NCBI RefSeq assembly: GCF_014287705.1
Contig: NZ_JACOOY010000021.1
Span: 1 to 44,645, forward strand
Origin: Dorea_D hominis
GTDB lineage: Bacteria > Bacillota > Clostridia > Lachnospirales > Lachnospiraceae
DNA length: 44,645 bases
Reading direction: 5' to 3'
This document shows positions 32,912-40,811 of this stretch, piece after piece. The position numbers and the translations under genes are program-made. The notes beneath the pieces were generated by a model. It was not told the origin of the DNA and did no database searches. It worked only from the letters and a program-made list of their open reading frames with translations. Each line of letters starts with the position of its first letter. Within the stretch, counting starts at the first letter, position 1.

Positions 32912-32940
32912 TTGACAAACGATACCTATTTGATTATAAT
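32912..32940 (+). promoter_or_regulatory. Perfect consensus sigma-A promoter
   Basis: TTGACA (32912-32917), 17 bases, TATAAT (32935-32940). It starts nine bases after the tarI stop and drives the exporter genes with a leader of about 65 bases. Confidence 0.9.
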
Positions 32941-33012
32941 AGGTGAGGTGTGCGTAAAAAGCACAGTGACATGAAAACGAAAATAGGGTCTAAATATCTA
33001 GGAGGAAAAACG

Positions 33013-33819
33013 GTGTTTACAAGTGTTAGATACGTGATAAGAGAGAATACGCAGAATATGTATCGTATTTTTTCTATCGCAAAATATGAGCTGCTGGCAG
33101 ATATGCGTGACAGTAAGCTTGGATGGTTCTGGAATTTTGCCAATCCGGCGATTCAGGTAATGACTTATTGGTTTGTATTTGGTTATGTATTTAATAGAAA
33201 AAGCGTAGGGCATATTCCTTATTTGCTCTGGATGCTTGGCGGAATGGTTGTATGGTTTTTCATCAGCCCATGTATTACGGACGGATGTAATGCAGTCTTT
33301 AAAAAGATAGATGTAATTACGAAGATGAAGTTTCCGGTCAGTGTTCTGCCGATGACAGTTGTTTTACAGAAATTGTTTGATCATTTTTGCCTGATGATTA
33401 TACTGATTGTAGTATTTGCATTATATGGTTATTATCCAACCTGGCACTGGATCGGGTTGATTTATTATCTGCTGTGTGCGATTATATTTGCAGTATCGCT
33501 TTCATTGACGACATCTGTATTAAATATGCTTGCACGTGACACGAGAAAACTGATTCTTGCATGCATGCGTCTGCTTTTGTATTTAACCCCTATTTTATGG
33601 GATATTGACAAATTAGGACATGGACGTTTGATGAAACTGATGACGTGTAATCCAATTTATTATGTAGTACAGGGATTCAGAGACTGCTTTTTCTACCACA
33701 AAGGTATTATGGCATATAGTTGGTCTATGGGATGGTTCTGGGGAATTACTTTAGTACTCTTCTTTTTTGGAAGCTATATGATGTATAAATTTAAAACACG
33801 TTTTATTGATCTGATCTAA
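33013..33819 (+). CDS. tagG: Teichoic-acid-type ABC exporter, permease (TagG)
   Basis: A 268-residue ABC-2 permease with about six membrane helices. It starts with an interfacial helix and the motif RDSKLGWFWNFANPAIQ (about 32-48), typical of TagG/RfbA-type polymer exporters. AGGAGG (33000-33005) lies seven bases before GTG 33013; earlier in-frame codons would be at the transcription start, so I reject them. The ATPase follows after 18 bases. The pair exports a lipid-linked polymer across the membrane. Confidence 0.92.
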   Translation: MFTSVRYVIRENTQNMYRIFSIAKYELLADMRDSKLGWFWNFANPAIQVMTYWFVFGYVFNRKSVGHIPYLLWMLGGMVVWFFISPCITDGCNAVFKKIDVITKMKFPVSVLPMTVVLQKLFDHFCLMIILIVVFALYGYYPTWHWIGLIYYLLCAIIFAVSLSLTTSVLNMLARDTRKLILACMRLLLYLTPILWDIDKLGHGRLMKLMTCNPIYYVVQGFRDCFFYHKGIMAYSWSMGWFWGITLVLFFFGSYMMYKFKTRFIDLI

Positions 33820-33837
33820 TTTACGAGGAGAATATAA

Positions 33838-34662
33838 GTGATGGGACAGCAGGATATTGCAATTGAATTTAAAAATGTATCAAAAATATATAAATTAAAA
33901 CGAAAAGATAAAGAAGTAAAAAAGGATGAAAAGACACAGTTCTTCTATGCATTGAAGGACTTGTCTTTTCAGGTAAAAAAAGGACAGGTTCTCGGTATAC
34001 TGGGAACGAACGGTTCCGGAAAATCTACAATGGCACTTGTTTTATCCGGAATTGCATCTCCGGATGAAGGAGAGATCATTGTCAATGGTGAACAGGCACT
34101 GGTCGCCATTAATACAGGACTTAATAAGCAGCTTACAGGTCTGGAAAATATAGAACTGAAAGGTGCTTTGCTTGGTTTATCAAAAAAAAGAGTGCAGGAA
34201 ATTGTAGATGGAGTAATTGAATTCGCGGAGATTGGAGATTTCTTATACCAGCCTGTCAAGAAATATTCCAGTGGTATGAAATCCAGACTTGGATTTTCAA
34301 TTAACCTTTGTCTGAATCCAGAGATTATGATTATAGACGAAGCATTGTCTGTTGGTGATAAATCTTTTGCTAAAAAATGTCTGGATCGTATGCAGGAATT
34401 AAAAGAAGATGGAAAGACAATTGTATTTATTTCACATTCACTTCCACAAGTGCAGGAATTTTGTGATTCAGCAATGTGGTTGGAAGGTGGAAAAATGAGA
34501 GAATATGGTGACATTGACACAGTGTGTGAACATTATGCTGAATACATTGAAACTTATAATACACTTACAAAGGCACAAAAAAAAGCAGAGCGAGATGAAA
34601 AGTTTAAGGAACGTATTATAAAAGACAGAAAGCCAGGATTATTTGACAGACTTTTTGGGTAA
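33838..34662 (+). CDS. tagH: Teichoic-acid-type ABC exporter, ATPase (TagH)
   Basis: 274 residues: Walker A GTNGSGKST (about 56-64), signature YSSGMKSRLGFS (about 141-152), Walker B IMIIDEALS (about 162-170), switch His in FISHS. Both GTG 33838 and ATG 33841 fit the GAGGAG site. The C-terminal extension found in B. subtilis TagH is absent, replaced by a short charged tail (KKAERDEKFKERIIKDRKPG). With TagG it forms the exporter; no O-antigen-type carbohydrate-binding domain is present. Confidence 0.92.
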   Translation: MMGQQDIAIEFKNVSKIYKLKRKDKEVKKDEKTQFFYALKDLSFQVKKGQVLGILGTNGSGKSTMALVLSGIASPDEGEIIVNGEQALVAINTGLNKQLTGLENIELKGALLGLSKKRVQEIVDGVIEFAEIGDFLYQPVKKYSSGMKSRLGFSINLCLNPEIMIIDEALSVGDKSFAKKCLDRMQELKEDGKTIVFISHSLPQVQEFCDSAMWLEGGKMREYGDIDTVCEHYAEYIETYNTLTKAQKKAERDEKFKERIIKDRKPGLFDRLFG

Positions 34663-34711
34663 TTTTATCTGTGTTATTTACATGGAAAATGGAGTGTAGG
34701 AGTAGGAAGAA

Positions 34712-36839
34712 ATGAAGATAGGTATTATTTCGATTAATATGTTCTCGAAGGGATTAAATTTTGCTTGCCCTTTGCATAATTTTGCTTTTCAGCAGTTTTT
34801 GTTAAAATATACAGGTGTATAACTGATAATTGTATTATCAATTTTATTTTTTAACAAAAAATAAAATTGATAATACAATTATCAGTTATACACCTGTATA
34901 TTTTAATGATTTTAATCTCAGACATCCATATGAGTATTATAAAAAAATATGCGATAATATGGAAAAAAACGGAAAAAAAGAATTGGATCCGGATAATTGG
35001 CAGCGTTTTACTGAATTAAGGGACGAATATCAGGCGCTATATAATGAACGTGAAAGAAGATATGATAAATTTCAGAATTTTATTGATACCAATTATATTA
35101 AAACAGATAAAATTTATGATGCAGATTTGTTAGAAGTGGAAGATCCGGGATTTGATTGTTATATCTGCTGTACAGATGTTATCTGGAAGAAAGAGCCGGG
35201 TTTTGGTTTTGATCGCGGTTTCTTTTTGGCGTGTTCTTCTTTGGAAAATAAATGGAAAATCTCCTATGCGGCGAGCAGAGGTGTATATCATAGTGAAAAT
35301 GAAGAGGATGAAAAGACATTTCTTCATTATATTGACGACATTGATGCTGTTTCCGTCCGTGAAAAATTTCTGGCAGAATATTTAAGAAAGAATATAAGTC
35401 AGGATGTTACGGAAGTGCTGGATCCAGTACTGTTACATGAAAAAGAATTTTATTATGATTTTATGAAAAAACCGGAAGAAGAACATTATTTGTTCTTATA
35501 TTATGTACAGGAAAAAGCAGAGGCTACGATTGAACAGGCTGTAAAATATGCCAGAGCACATAATTTAAAGATTGTCGAAATTACAGATCGTCCAATTAAA
35601 GGTGGACGTCTTCAGCAGTATACTGATGTAGAAGTTATTTATAATTATGACATGGGAATTGAAGAATGGCTGGGGTACATCCGCTATGCAGATGCCGTGT
35701 TTACAAATTCATTCCATTGCTGTTGTTTTAGTATTTTGTTTGAGAAAGAACTTTTCGTTGGCTTTCGTATGGGAGATAAAGTTACGCATGTATTAGAAAT
35801 GTTTGACATGTTAGAACGTAAATTTGAAAGGAAAAGTGATTTGATTAATAATCCACTGCCTAAGACAGATTACGAAAAAGTAAAAAAAATCATGGCTGAA
35901 AAGAGAAAAGAATCATCTGAATTTATTTTAAATGCAATTCATGCGATGGAGAATAAAGAAAAGCAAAAAAAAGATTATGGATGGTGGAAGCGCAGACAAA
36001 CATATCCAATTCATTATAACAGCGGCGTAAAAGATGAAGTAAAAGTTGGTACATTTGCTTCGGTACCGGGAGAAACCAGGAGATTTTCTTCGGGAAGTAC
36101 AGAATTTACTCCTGAAAGATATGCAGAGAATGATGGGATGTTTAAATTACTTTTCAATGGATTCGGATATCATAATCACGTTCCGGCAGGATGGAGGATT
36201 CGTTTCCGAATAGGAAAACGCTGGTATTGGTACTTAGAAGATCATACGTATGTTGAAAGAACGGAATATAGTGAAAATAATGAAAAATATAGTCCATTAA
36301 AAATTTTCAGAGAAGGTGAACGGATTCCGTTTATCCCACTTAATGGAATAAAGGGAATTGTAGCAGAGGCAATCTGGGAAGAAGGAATGAATTCTTTTGA
36401 TGTTGTTTATAACGGAGGCAGGAAATCCCGAAAATTACAATATCAGTTCGATGAATCAAAAGGAACAGTATTTGCCAGAAAGGATCTTTCTGTTGAATAT
36501 CGAATGTCAGAAGCAGGCATTAATGATGGTACATCAGAACTCCTTAATGAACATTATTCTATCCCACATTATAAATGTTTAGGCAGAAAGATGCGAATAA
36601 AGGATAATGATAAATGGTATTGGTACATGGCAGATGGTTCTTTAAAATTAATTGAGCCAGGAACGCCGGAAACAGGTGAACGTTATATATTTAAAGAAGA
36701 GTCAAAGATTCCATACATTCCGGCAGGAAATGTAAGTGTTGTTGTATTTGAATCTATCTGGCAACCGTCTGTTTCAGCAAAATTCTGGCATAAAGTTAAG
36801 AAGCTGGTTCGTCCTGCGAAAGGAAAAGAAAATGAATAA
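34712..36839 (+). pseudogene. Polysaccharide pyruvyltransferase family gene broken by a palindrome
   Basis: The true start is ATG 34712 (GGAAG upstream), giving MKIGIISINMFSKGLNFACP, the family N-terminus. At codon 31 a 105-bp palindrome shifts frame and the reading stops at 34822. After the palindrome the third frame resumes the protein (LTKNKIDNTIISYTPVYFND) and runs to 36839. Removing 49 bases (34802-34850) restores one 692-residue frame. The catalytic-type motif TNSFHCCCFSILF is at about 35700-35740. The C-terminal third has two related domains with WYWYL/WYWYM cores. Pyruvyltransferases add ketal pyruvate to surface polymers. The downstream part might start at ATG 34959, without a Shine-Dalgarno, and would lack the nucleotide-fold N-terminus. 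Confidence 0.85.
34802..34906. repeat. Perfect palindrome with 51-bp arms and 3-base centre
   Basis: Arms 34802-34852 and 34856-34906 are exact reverse complements around AAC (34853-34855). I checked all 51 pairs; the flanking bases (34801 G, 34907 T) do not pair. The right arm is coding sequence of the pyruvyltransferase, so the left arm is its inverted copy. TTAA occurs at both ends of the extra 49 bases (34802-34805, 34851-34854), as expected from a template switch at a GTTAAC centre. Confidence 0.98.
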
Positions 36840-38499
36840 GCCAGATGTATTTTTTGAAATTTGTAATTTAAAATGGGAAAGAATTTTCCTGTCACTTGAA
36901 GTGCGGACAAATTGTAAGGATAATGCTACATTCAGTTTGGAAAGAATTGGAAAAATTATACATGAAGAACAGGAAGGCACAGAGAGTGTCCGTGCGGAGA
37001 TTCTGGAAAAAATCCCGGTTTCCTATGAAAAGAAAGAGAATGGATGTTATTATTTTTTCTTGAATATTTCCGCGATGAATGACAATGCATTTCTCAATAA
37101 TGGAAAATGGAGAATCGTGGCGCATACAGCAGATAGTGATTATGTATGTGTTACGTCTCATAAAACGGGGTATCTTTTAGACGATTATTCGAGAATATTC
37201 CGTTATGGAAAAGGAAAGTATGCATATAATATTTCGTTCAGCTCTTTGGAGGACGAAAAGAATTTCTGGTTTTTGATGAATTCTTATTTTATGATACAGA
37301 ATAAGCATTGGAAAACCCGCCGTTATGTGCAGGAAGCGATGACTTTAAAGGGTAAATTCAAGCGTTTGAATATGTATACTGCGATTGTTCTGATGCGGGC
37401 ATTTTACGTTGTATGGTCGCATATCTTTCCAAAGCGTGGAAAAAATATTCTGTTGATGAGTGAAACGAAAGATTATTTGTGGGGCAACCTGAAGTCAATA
37501 GATGAAAGGCTGCATGCAAGAGGACTGGATAAGCAATTTCATATTTCGTATTCATTCAGAAGAGCTGTTGGATCCCATATGAGCATACTTAGCTGGGCAG
37601 GGCTGATATTCAAGATCGCAAAACAGGATTATATTTTTGTTGATGATTATGTACCGGTATTCGGTTTTTTGAAATTATGTAAGAAAACGAAGTTGATTCA
37701 GGTGTGGCATGCAGGTGTAGGTTTCAAATCAGTTGGGTACAGCCGCTTTGGTAAAAGTGGCACACCGTTTCCGGCAGGTTCCTGCCATAAGCAATATGAT
37801 TATGTACTGGTAGGTGCTCCAAAACTGGTTGAGGTATATGCGGAGGTATTTGGACTTCCGGAAAATCGTTTTCTCCCGGTTGGAATGCCGAGGCTGGACG
37901 GATTTTTAGATGAAAATAAGATCCGAAATTTCAAAAATGAATTTTATAAAGAATATCCAAATCTGCAGAGTAAGAAAATTATTCTGTTTGCACCGACATA
38001 TCGTGGCGACGGACAGAAAACAGCAAATTATAATTATGACTGGCTGGATTTGAAAGAGATTTATGATTTTTGTGGAGAAGAATATGTATTTTTAGTAAAG
38101 ATGCACCCGTTTGTAGATGATCCGATTCAGATTCCGCAGGAATATCAGAACCGAATCATAGATTTTGCATCTTATCCGAATATTAACGATCTGTATTATG
38201 TGACGGAAATTCTGATCACAGATTATTCTTCAAACTATTTTGAATATTCTTTAATGGAGCGCCCGATTTTGTTTTACACACCGGACAGAGAAGTTTATGA
38301 ATTGTCACGCGGTGTGCACAGAAGTGTAAAGGAATGCGCACCTGGAAAAGTGTGTGATACATTTGAAGAAATGATGCGTGCACTTCGAAATAAGGATTAT
38401 GAGATTGAAAAGGTACATCAGTTTGTAAAAGATAACTATGATGAATATGACGGTCATGCGGCAGATAAGGCAATTGATGCTATCTTATTAAAAAAGTAG
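36832..38499 (+). CDS. CDP-glycerol/ribitol glycerophosphotransferase, TagF-like
   Basis: 555 residues. Residues 1-160 form an N-terminal beta-rich domain (MNKPDVFFEICNLKWERIFL). The catalytic part follows: IQVWHAGVGFKSVGY (His about 293), ILFAPTYRGDG, VKMHPF, and LITDYSSNYFEYSLMERPIL (about 462-481). It would polymerise polyol phosphate from a CDP-polyol on the cytoplasmic face. ATG 36832 overlaps the preceding gene's stop by eight bases with GGAAAAG upstream. Length and architecture are close to TagF/TarL-type polymerases. Confidence 0.88.
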   Translation: MNKPDVFFEICNLKWERIFLSLEVRTNCKDNATFSLERIGKIIHEEQEGTESVRAEILEKIPVSYEKKENGCYYFFLNISAMNDNAFLNNGKWRIVAHTADSDYVCVTSHKTGYLLDDYSRIFRYGKGKYAYNISFSSLEDEKNFWFLMNSYFMIQNKHWKTRRYVQEAMTLKGKFKRLNMYTAIVLMRAFYVVWSHIFPKRGKNILLMSETKDYLWGNLKSIDERLHARGLDKQFHISYSFRRAVGSHMSILSWAGLIFKIAKQDYIFVDDYVPVFGFLKLCKKTKLIQVWHAGVGFKSVGYSRFGKSGTPFPAGSCHKQYDYVLVGAPKLVEVYAEVFGLPENRFLPVGMPRLDGFLDENKIRNFKNEFYKEYPNLQSKKIILFAPTYRGDGQKTANYNYDWLDLKEIYDFCGEEYVFLVKMHPFVDDPIQIPQEYQNRIIDFASYPNINDLYYVTEILITDYSSNYFEYSLMERPILFYTPDREVYELSRGVHRSVKECAPGKVCDTFEEMMRALRNKDYEIEKVHQFVKDNYDEYDGHAADKAIDAILLKK

Positions 38500-38505
38500 A
38501 AAAAG

Positions 38506-38545
38506 AAATGACAGAGGACTGAAACCAAAAATCCTTTGTCATTTT
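38506..38545 (+). terminator. Rho-independent terminator
   Basis: AAATGACAGAGG (38506-38517) pairs with CCTTTGTCATTT (38533-38544), one mismatch, with T-rich sequence after. It ends the exporter-polymerase transcript. Confidence 0.85.
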
Positions 38546-38607
38546 TGATTTTCTAATGTATCTTAATATATAATTCATAAAGTTGGTGTGGAATACAGAT
38601 GAGATTA

Positions 38608-38616
38608 TGGTATAAT
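38608..38616 (+). promoter_or_regulatory. Extended -10 promoter of the L,D-transpeptidase gene
   Basis: TGG directly before TATAAT (38611-38616) makes an extended -10. No good -35 is present at 16-18 bases. The start codon is 41 bases downstream. Confidence 0.6.
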
Positions 38617-38656
38617 CATAGTAATATGCATAAATTATTAAAAAGGAGAAGAAAAG

Positions 38657-40681
38657 ATGCAGATGAAAAAACAATTAAAACGTATTTTAGCGTTTGTTAT
38701 GGCGTTCACTTTCATAGTGTCTACACAGGTACACGCCGCAGATGGCGAAAGTAGCGCACTGATGGATATCAAATCTGATGGATATGAGATTCAGATTGCT
38801 GATTCCGCCAGTATCACATATACTGGTAAAGAAGTCACACCGGCGATTAAAGTTGTGAGAACAGATGAATCAAAAGAAGAAACAGTTCTTGATGAGAACA
38901 AATATGAGACTGCATATTCTGATAATGTGAATGCAGGAACTGCCAAAGTTACTGTAAAGGGAAAAGAAAATGAAGGCGTTACCGGAGAATTAACAAAAGA
39001 ATTTACAATTTCTCCGGCATCTTTGAAAGATGCAGCGGTTACAGTGGCAAACAAGTCAGCTACATACACAGGAACAGCCGTGAAGCCTGCAGTTACAGTA
39101 GAACTTGGTGGTAAAGTGTTAAAAGAAAATACCGATTATAAAGTGTCTTATGCGAATAATAAGAATGTCGGAACTGCGGAGATAACCGTAACCGGAATCG
39201 GTAATTATACAGATACTGCCAAAGCAACATTTTCGATTGTAGTTGGAACTTCTGATATCAAGACAAGTTCTGTATACAATAAGGTTAGTCTTTCGTGGGG
39301 AAAGGTTACAGGAGCTTCCGGATACAAAATCTACCGCAGTACATCAAAAGACAGTGGATATAAAGCAATAAAAACAGTTAAATCCGGAGCAACAGTAAAT
39401 TATAATGATACGAAGGTTACTTTTAATCAGACGTATTATTATAAAGTGCGTGCATATCGTATAGTTGGAGATAAAGCAGTATTTGGAGAGTATTCACCAG
39501 TTTCGAAGCAGAAAGTAAAAGTAGGAACTTCTTCAGTAAAGCGTACTGCATCTGCATCTACGACATCTTACAATGCAGTTACTGTAAAGTGGAGTAAAGT
39601 CAATGGTGCAAATGGCTATAAAGTATATAGAAGTACATCTGTAAATGGAACTTACAAGGCATTAAAAGTTATAGCAAATGCAACCTCATATACAGATAAG
39701 ACAACAACATGTGGAACTACTTATTACTATAAGGTGCGTGCATATCGTCTTTCAGGAAAGACAAAATGTTACGGTGATTTATCAAAAGCAAAATCCGGTC
39801 GTGCACTTCCGGGAACAACAACGATTAAGGCAAGTTCTGAGTGCTTTCAGACAAAGGTTAATTTAAAGTGGGTAAAAGTATATGGCGCGAGTGGATATGA
39901 GATTTACAGATCTACGTCAAAATCAGGGAAATATACACTTGTAAAGAATATTAAAAGTGGACGTACTGTAAAATGGACTAATTCGGGCCTGAAAAAAGGA
40001 CAGTATTATTACTATAAGATTCGTGCATATCGTACAGTAGATGGCAAGAAATTATATGGCGGATATTCTAATCGTTTCCGTAAAGGAACGGCAGGATGGA
40101 AATATATAAACGGATTAAAATTATATTATGATGCGCAGGGAAAACTTGTAAAAGATGTCAGCAAGATTATCGGAAAACAGTCCTCTTATGTGATTAAAGT
40201 TAATAAAAAGATGAATGTTGTTACTGTTTATGCAAAAGACGGAGATAACGGCTATATTATTCCGGTAAAATCATTTGTATGTTCAGGCGGTGCGGCAACA
40301 CCGGTAGGTACATTCTATACACCGGCAAAATATCGCTGGCAGACATTGATGGGACCATGCTATGGACAGTGGTGTACAAGAATTCATGGCGGTGTATTAT
40401 TCCATTCTGTGTTCTACAGTACAAGAAGCAATTCTACATTAAGTGTGAATGCTTATAATAAACTGGGAACAACCTGTTCGCATGGATGTGTAAGATTAAG
40501 AGCGGGAGATGCAAAATGGATTTATGATAACTGCCGGTTGAGAACAAAGGTAATTATTTATAACAGCTCTTCGGTTGGTCCGTTTGGAAAACCGAAAGCA
40601 GCAAAACTTGCATCATGGCATACATGGGATCCGACAGATCCGACAGCAAGAAGCAAATGTAAAGCTCGTGGATGCCACTAA
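38657..40681 (+). CDS. Secreted L,D-transpeptidase with Ig-like and FN3 domains
   Basis: 674 residues. Signal peptide (about 1-27, ending VHA); two bacterial Ig-like domains (about 45-195) with the repeated pattern TYTGxxVxPAxxV; three fibronectin-III-like domains (about 198-470), each with GAxGYKIYRST and YYYKVRAYR; a linker with WKYINGLKLYYDAQGKLV; and a YkuD catalytic domain (about 510-635) with GGVLFHS and the active site SHGCVRL (Cys about 611). YkuD enzymes make 3-3 peptidoglycan cross-links or attach proteins. A Cys-containing tail (KCKARGCH) ends it. AAAGGAGAAG precedes ATG 38657. Confidence 0.92.
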   Translation: MQMKKQLKRILAFVMAFTFIVSTQVHAADGESSALMDIKSDGYEIQIADSASITYTGKEVTPAIKVVRTDESKEETVLDENKYETAYSDNVNAGTAKVTVKGKENEGVTGELTKEFTISPASLKDAAVTVANKSATYTGTAVKPAVTVELGGKVLKENTDYKVSYANNKNVGTAEITVTGIGNYTDTAKATFSIVVGTSDIKTSSVYNKVSLSWGKVTGASGYKIYRSTSKDSGYKAIKTVKSGATVNYNDTKVTFNQTYYYKVRAYRIVGDKAVFGEYSPVSKQKVKVGTSSVKRTASASTTSYNAVTVKWSKVNGANGYKVYRSTSVNGTYKALKVIANATSYTDKTTTCGTTYYYKVRAYRLSGKTKCYGDLSKAKSGRALPGTTTIKASSECFQTKVNLKWVKVYGASGYEIYRSTSKSGKYTLVKNIKSGRTVKWTNSGLKKGQYYYYKIRAYRTVDGKKLYGGYSNRFRKGTAGWKYINGLKLYYDAQGKLVKDVSKIIGKQSSYVIKVNKKMNVVTVYAKDGDNGYIIPVKSFVCSGGAATPVGTFYTPAKYRWQTLMGPCYGQWCTRIHGGVLFHSVFYSTRSNSTLSVNAYNKLGTTCSHGCVRLRAGDAKWIYDNCRLRTKVIIYNSSSVGPFGKPKAAKLASWHTWDPTDPTARSKCKARGCH

Positions 40682-40702
40682 AAGAATCAAAGAAGAATAT
40701 GA

Positions 40703-40738
40703 AAATGGCTACAGACTATTGAAAGTTTGTAGCCATTT
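40703..40738 (+). terminator. Terminator hairpin overlapping the next promoter
   Basis: AAATGGCTACAGAC (40703-40716), loop TATTGAAA, GTTTGTAGCCATTT (40725-40738): 14 pairs with one G-U. It follows the L,D-transpeptidase gene. Confidence 0.75.
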
Positions 40739-40748
40739 ATATTATAAT
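40719..40748 (+). promoter_or_regulatory. Promoter inside the terminator hairpin
   Basis: TTGAAA (40719-40724, the hairpin loop), 18 bases, TATAAT (40743-40748). It serves the glycosyltransferase-polymerase gene 64 bases downstream. Confidence 0.65.
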
Positions 40749-40811
40749 ACAAAAGTATGTGCAGAATCATTTCTAATGAGAAATAATTATAGAAATAACA
40801 GGAGATGCTTT

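Noticed and set aside
34830..34850. Apparent N-terminus MYYQFYF of the pyruvyltransferase frame
   Set aside because: These codons are antisense copy within the palindrome; the genuine N-terminus is at 34712.
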